DNA of 16,474 bases from Anaerolineales bacterium UBA3940 (GTDB lineage: Bacteria > Chloroflexota > Anaerolineae > Aggregatilineales > UBA3940). The DNA lies in assembly GCA_002385675.1 (NCBI GenBank), contig DGDY01000263.1, positions 1-16,474 of the forward strand, given 5' to 3'. Under the pieces are notes generated by a model, which was given only the letters and a program-made list of their open reading frames with translations, was not told the DNA's origin and made no database searches. Shown here piece after piece: positions 14,333 through 16,474 of this stretch (position 1 is its first letter; each line of letters opens with the position of its first letter). Position numbers and translations under genes: made by a program.

Positions 14333-14590
14333 CTACTTCTTGCTGCCGCCGCCGCGACGCGACGCGAGCGTGCTGTACTTTTCGATGTAGGGCGCCAGCC
14401 GCTTGATGCGCTTGCGCTGCTGGGCGCTCTTCATCCCGACCATCTGGTCGAGCATGTTCTTCGCCCGGGCCGACTTCTTGCGACGCAGATGGCTCTTGGG
14501 GCCCTTCGTACGCAGCAGCTTGCCGGAACCGGTGACCTTAAAACGCTTGGCCGTAGCCTTATGCGTTTTGATCTTGTACTTCTTACCCAC
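14333..14590 (-). CDS. rpmI: 50S ribosomal protein L35
   Basis: The 85-residue product carries the L35 sequence KYKIKTHKATAKRFKVTGSGKLLRTKGPKSHLRRKKSARAKN, with the usual KTHKATAKRF block at 8-17. It is somewhat longer than the usual 64-66 residues because of a C-terminal extension (PYIEKYSTLASRRGGGSKK). The GTG at 14590 is chosen: AAGGGAG lies seven bases upstream, and the protein then starts MGKKYKIKTHKA, close to the common MPKIKTHKA. A TTG at 14614 in the same frame has no such signal. It is the middle gene of infC-rpmI-rplT and follows a hairpin that resembles an attenuator (14635-14663). Confidence 0.95.
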   Translation of the reverse strand: MGKKYKIKTHKATAKRFKVTGSGKLLRTKGPKSHLRRKKSARAKNMLDQMVGMKSAQQRKRIKRLAPYIEKYSTLASRRGGGSKK

Positions 14591-14634
14591 AGTTTGTCTC
14601 CCTTGCTCGGACAAGTCGTATGTTCACTCGCATC

Positions 14635-14685
14635 AAAAGGTCGGACGCCTGAGGCATCCGACCACAACCAGACCGTCATTCTGGT
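14635..14685 (-). terminator. Attenuator-like hairpins between infC and rpmI
   Basis: On the minus strand the 11-pair stem formed by 14653-14663 and 14639-14649 (one G-U pair) is followed by TTTTGA, like a weak intrinsic terminator. A smaller hairpin, ACCAGA (14680-14685 complement) with TCTGGT (14667-14672 complement), precedes it. They sit in the 136-base gap between the infC stop and the rpmI start, where transcription or translation of rpmI-rplT could be set apart from infC. Confidence 0.55.
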
Positions 14686-14726
14686 CCATCGCAGACTGTT
14701 GGGCCTGTCAGGGCGGCGAGGAAAGT

Positions 14727-15245
14727 TTACTCGGCTTCCTTCGCCGGGGCAAGGACCATCAGCATGGTCCGGCCCTCCATCGCCGGACGCTGTTCGACAA
14801 GAGCGATGTCGTCCAGCTCACTGATAATCCGGTCCATCTGCTCGCGCGCGATCTCGGGGTACGTAATCTCACGGCCCCGGAACCGGACTCTCACCTTGAC
14901 CTTGTTGCCATCCTCCAGCCAGCGGCGAGCGTCGCGGATCTTGAACGAGAGGTGGTGATCGGTGGTCTTAGGCCGGAGGCGGATCTCCTTGACCTCGATC
15001 TGCTTCTGCTGGCGGCGCGCCTGACGCTCCTTCTTCGCCTGCTCATACTGGAACTTGCCGAAGTCCATGATCTTGCAGACAGGCGGATTGGCATTCGGGG
15101 CGACCTCAACCAGGTCGAGGCCAGCCTCTTCGGCGCGGCGCAGCGCCTCTTGTAAAGGTAGAATCCCGACGTTCCCCTCGTCCGTGACGAGCCGCACTTC
15201 GCGAGCGCGGATAGCATCATTGACGCGATAGTTTGACTTGCTTAT
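14727..15245 (-). CDS. infC: Translation initiation factor IF-3, probable AUA start
   Basis: The product is IF-3, which binds the 30S subunit, checks the start codon and keeps subunits apart. The N-terminal domain begins SKSNYRVNDAIRAREVRLVTDEGNVGILPLQEALRRAEEAGLDLVEVAPNANPPVCKIMDFGKF; a basic linker (KKERQARRQQK) leads to the C-terminal domain with EIRLRPKTTDHH and GNKVKVRVRFRGREITYPE. The frame has a GTG at 15275 without a Shine-Dalgarno, but AAGGGG (15254-15259) lies eight bases before an ATA at 15243-15245, directly before the conserved SKSNYRVND. I therefore place the start at ATA, giving 172 residues. E. coli infC uses AUU for autoregulation, so a non-standard start fits. First gene of infC-rpmI-rplT. 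Confidence 0.95.
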   Translation of the reverse strand: MSKSNYRVNDAIRAREVRLVTDEGNVGILPLQEALRRAEEAGLDLVEVAPNANPPVCKIMDFGKFQYEQAKKERQARRQQKQIEVKEIRLRPKTTDHHLSFKIRDARRWLEDGNKVKVRVRFRGREITYPEIAREQMDRIISELDDIALVEQRPAMEGRTMLMVLAPAKEAE

Positions 15246-15291
15246 CGCAGTGGCCCCTTCTACTACTAGACACACGTTAACGGGCGGACGC

Positions 15292-15347
15292 TAGGGCGCC
15301 GCCCTATAATTTTAGCAGAGTTTACCATAGCCCCGGATAGGCGTCAA
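15292..15347 (-). promoter_or_regulatory. Promoter of infC-rpmI-rplT and leader hairpin
   Basis: On the minus strand TTGACG (15342-15347) and TAAACT (15319-15324) are 17 bases apart. Transcription would start near 15312, giving a leader of about 67 nt to the ATA start. A TAGGGC-GCC-GCCCTA hairpin (15292-15306) lies at the very start of this leader and has no T run. Confidence 0.65.
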
Positions 15348-15425
15348 CTATCTTCACGCGGGCAGGAGCGGAGGGCTGGTTGTGGCTGTGGCCGGGAATT
15401 ATAATAAGTTTCTCACAAGATTATG

Positions 15426-15454
15426 TTGACGCCTGTTGACAATTGGGGTATTAT
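15426..15454 (+). promoter_or_regulatory. Upstream promoter of the tRNA-tuf operon
   Basis: TTGACG (15426-15431) and TATTAT (15449-15454) are 17 bases apart. Transcription would begin near 15461. It lies 99 bases upstream of a second promoter, so the operon probably has two. A further TTGACA (15436-15441) lies inside the spacer without a matching -10. No gene is visible in 15455-15524. Confidence 0.55.
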
Positions 15455-15524
15455 TCGCCCGGCTTCACAAGAGACCACTGCGCGAGTGGACCCGCATTTG
15501 AACAGTGGAATTGCTCACAAAGCC

Positions 15525-15553
15525 TTGAGTGAACCCGGGCCGCATGTTATAAT
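15525..15553 (+). promoter_or_regulatory. Proximal promoter of the tRNA-tuf operon
   Basis: TTGAGT (15525-15530) and a perfect TATAAT (15548-15553) are separated by 17 bases. Transcription would start near 15560, eight bases before the first tRNA. GC-rich sequence (CCCGGGC) in the spacer lies next to it. Confidence 0.7.
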
Positions 15554-15567
15554 CGTGCAGTAACCAC

Positions 15568-15640
15568 GCCGATGTAGCTCAATTGGCAGAGCAATGCTCT
15601 TGTAAAGCATGGGTTATGGGTTCGAGTCCCATCATCGGCT
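15568..15640 (+). tRNA. tRNA-Thr(TGT)
   Basis: A complete cloverleaf is present. The acceptor stem pairs GCCGATG with CATCGGC, the anticodon arm is ATGCT-CTTGTAA-AGCAT with anticodon TGT (reading ACA), and the T arm has GGTTCGAGTCC. The discriminator is T, and CCA is not encoded (TGC follows). It is the first tRNA of the cluster ahead of tuf. Confidence 0.95.
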
Positions 15641-15684
15641 TGCAGCCGCGCATAAGCTGCGTGGCGACGTTAACAAATGAACAT

Positions 15685-15767
15685 GGGTCCGTGTCCCGAG
15701 CGGCAAAGGGGGTGGACTGTAAATCCACTGGCAGAAGCCTTCGTAGGTTCGAGTCCTACCGGGCCCA
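15685..15767 (+). tRNA. tRNA-Tyr(GTA)
   Basis: The acceptor pairs GGGTCCG with CGGGCCC, including one G-T pair. The anticodon arm GTGGA-CTGTAAA-TCCAC holds anticodon GTA. A long variable arm (class II) around GGCAGAAGCC and the T arm GGTTCGAGTCC complete it. Length is 83 bases with discriminator A; CCA is not encoded (CTA follows). Confidence 0.95.
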
Positions 15768-15792
15768 CTAGGTTGTTAGCTACATCTTGTGT

Positions 15793-15867
15793 GGGGATGT
15801 AGCTCAGCGGGAGAGCACCGCCTTTGCAAGGCGGGGGTCATGGGTTCGAATCCCATCATCTCCACCA
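15793..15867 (+). tRNA. tRNA-Ala(TGC)
   Basis: The acceptor pairs GGGGATG with CATCTCC and includes a G3-U70 wobble pair, the classic alanine identity element, with discriminator A. The anticodon arm CCGCC-TTTGCAA-GGCGG holds TGC (reading GCA). The T arm has GGTTCGAATCC and CCA is encoded (15865-15867). In the E. coli tRNA-tufB operon this place is held by tRNA-Gly(TCC). Confidence 0.95.
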
Positions 15868-15903
15868 CACCCTTCCTTTTAATCCGCTAACAGCCAGCTT
15901 GAT

Positions 15904-15978
15904 GCCCTCGTAGCTCAGGGGTAGAGCGCGTTCTTGGTAAGAACGAGGTCATGGGTTCAAATCCCATCGGGGGCTCCA
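15904..15978 (+). tRNA. tRNA-Thr(GGT)
   Basis: The acceptor pairs GCCCTCG with CGGGGGC. The anticodon arm CGTTC-TTGGTAA-GAACG holds GGT (reading ACC). The T arm has GGTTCAAATCC. The discriminator is T, as in the other threonine tRNA here, and CCA is encoded (15976-15978). It lies 94 bases before tuf. Confidence 0.95.
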
Positions 15979-16072
15979 TTTTTGCGTTTACTCGTTTACT
16001 TTAGACTTGAGCCAACGCCCGGTTGAACTGGGGCGACCTTGCTCTCGCGTTTCGAGGAGGACGAGCAGGAAC

Positions 16073-16474
16073 ATGGGTAAGGAAGTATTTCAGCGGACGA
16101 AGCCGCATGTAAACGTCGGGACGATCGGCCACATTGACCACGGCAAGACGACGCTGACGGCGGCGATCACCAAGTACCTGTCGCTGAAGGGCGGCGCGAC
16201 CTTCCGGGCGTTCGACTCGATTGACAACGCGCCGGAGGAGCGCGAGCGCGGTGTGACGATTGCCATCTCGCACGTGGAGTACGAGACGGAGAAGCGGCAC
16301 TACGCGCATGTGGACTGCCCGGGGCACCGTGACTATATCAAGAACATGATCACCGGTGCGGCGCAGATGGACGGGGCGATTCTGGTGGTGGCGGCGCCGG
16401 ACGGTCCGATGCCGCAGACGCGGGAGCACGTGCTGCTGGCGCGGCAGGTGGAAGTGCCGGCGATGGTGGTGTTC
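16073..16474 (+). CDS. tuf: Elongation factor Tu (cut by the window edge)
   Basis: The first 134 residues of EF-Tu are present. EF-Tu carries aminoacyl-tRNA to the ribosome using [12 protein letters not shown] (19-27) is the P-loop, [12 protein letters not shown] (60-71) is the switch I end with Thr62, and DCPGH (81-85) is the switch II G3 motif with catalytic His85. [30 protein letters not shown] follows and matches the bacterial protein. Residue 86 is Arg ([10 protein letters not shown]) where bacterial EF-Tu usually has Ala; archaeal and eukaryotic EF1A have Arg there. GAGGAGG at 16054-16060 and AGGA at 16067-16070 precede the ATG; neither spacing is ideal. Four tRNA genes upstream share its promoters. 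The gene runs off the right edge. Confidence 0.97.
   Translation, partial: MGKEVFQRTKPHVNVGTIGHIDHGKTTLTAAITKYLSLKGGATFRAFDSIDNAPEERERGVTIAISHVEYETEKRHYAHVDCPGHRDYIKNMITGAAQMDGAILVVAAPDGPMPQTREHVLLARQVEVPAMVVF

Noticed and set aside
15455..15524. Possible small RNA between the two tRNA-tuf promoters
   Set aside because: Only a short CCACT/AGTGG hairpin is present, with no terminator and no similarity to a known RNA; it is better read as leader sequence.
15583..15771. 62-codon plus-strand frame
   Set aside because: It runs through two tRNA genes and has no ribosome binding site.
16001..16429. 142-codon minus-strand frame opposite tuf
   Set aside because: EF-Tu on the plus strand is unmistakable; this is its antisense shadow.

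Overview
The window is GC-rich, densely packed bacterial chromosome. The gene families and EF-Tu sequence suggest a Chloroflexota-like (Anaerolineae-type) organism. That is inference from overall flavour (bactofilin, tandem DUF3048 lipoproteins, palindromic GC-rich intergenic repeats, TATAAT-type promoters), not from a phylogenetic marker analysis. I see no phage, IS transposase, CRISPR array or classical defence genes; the region reads as ordinary chromosome with several unusual details.

Left part (1-4582): a divergent promoter region separates a gene leaving the window leftwards (only its first codons are seen) from an O-methyltransferase. A nested palindromic repeat (945-1107) follows. Then comes a probable nucleotide-sugar salvage module: one 640-residue protein joining a galactokinase-like GHMP kinase to a GalU-like pyrophosphorylase, followed by a small family I pyrophosphatase-like protein that could remove the PPi product. 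Two tandem VOC/glyoxalase-fold paralogues end at a strong terminator.

Middle part (4583-10015): two tandem DUF3048 lipoproteins with Pro/Thr-rich linkers lie on the plus strand. Three minus-strand genes face them: a bactofilin, an Hsp20 chaperone and a Nudix hydrolase of the CoA-pyrophosphatase type, with clear terminators after the first two. A small plus-strand YtxH-like membrane protein diverges from the Nudix gene. A second palindromic repeat lies at 9902-10005.

Right part (10016-16474): a membrane-anchored zinc metalloprotease with an InhA-like C-terminal domain appears to be transcribed as a leaderless mRNA. Upstream of it are an RluE-type pseudouridine synthase and a divergent EamA transporter. 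Then comes a translation superlocus: infC-rpmI-rplT on the minus strand, back to back with tRNA-Thr(TGT), tRNA-Tyr(GTA), tRNA-Ala(TGC), tRNA-Thr(GGT) and tuf on the plus strand. Notable points are a probable AUA start codon for infC, an attenuator-like hairpin between infC and rpmI, an alanine tRNA in the slot that holds tRNA-Gly in the familiar E. coli tRNA-tufB operon, and an Arg after the catalytic His of EF-Tu.

I found no single large undescribed system. The best candidates for something new are the kinase/pyrophosphorylase/pyrophosphatase module, the nested palindromic repeat family and the tandem DUF3048 pair.
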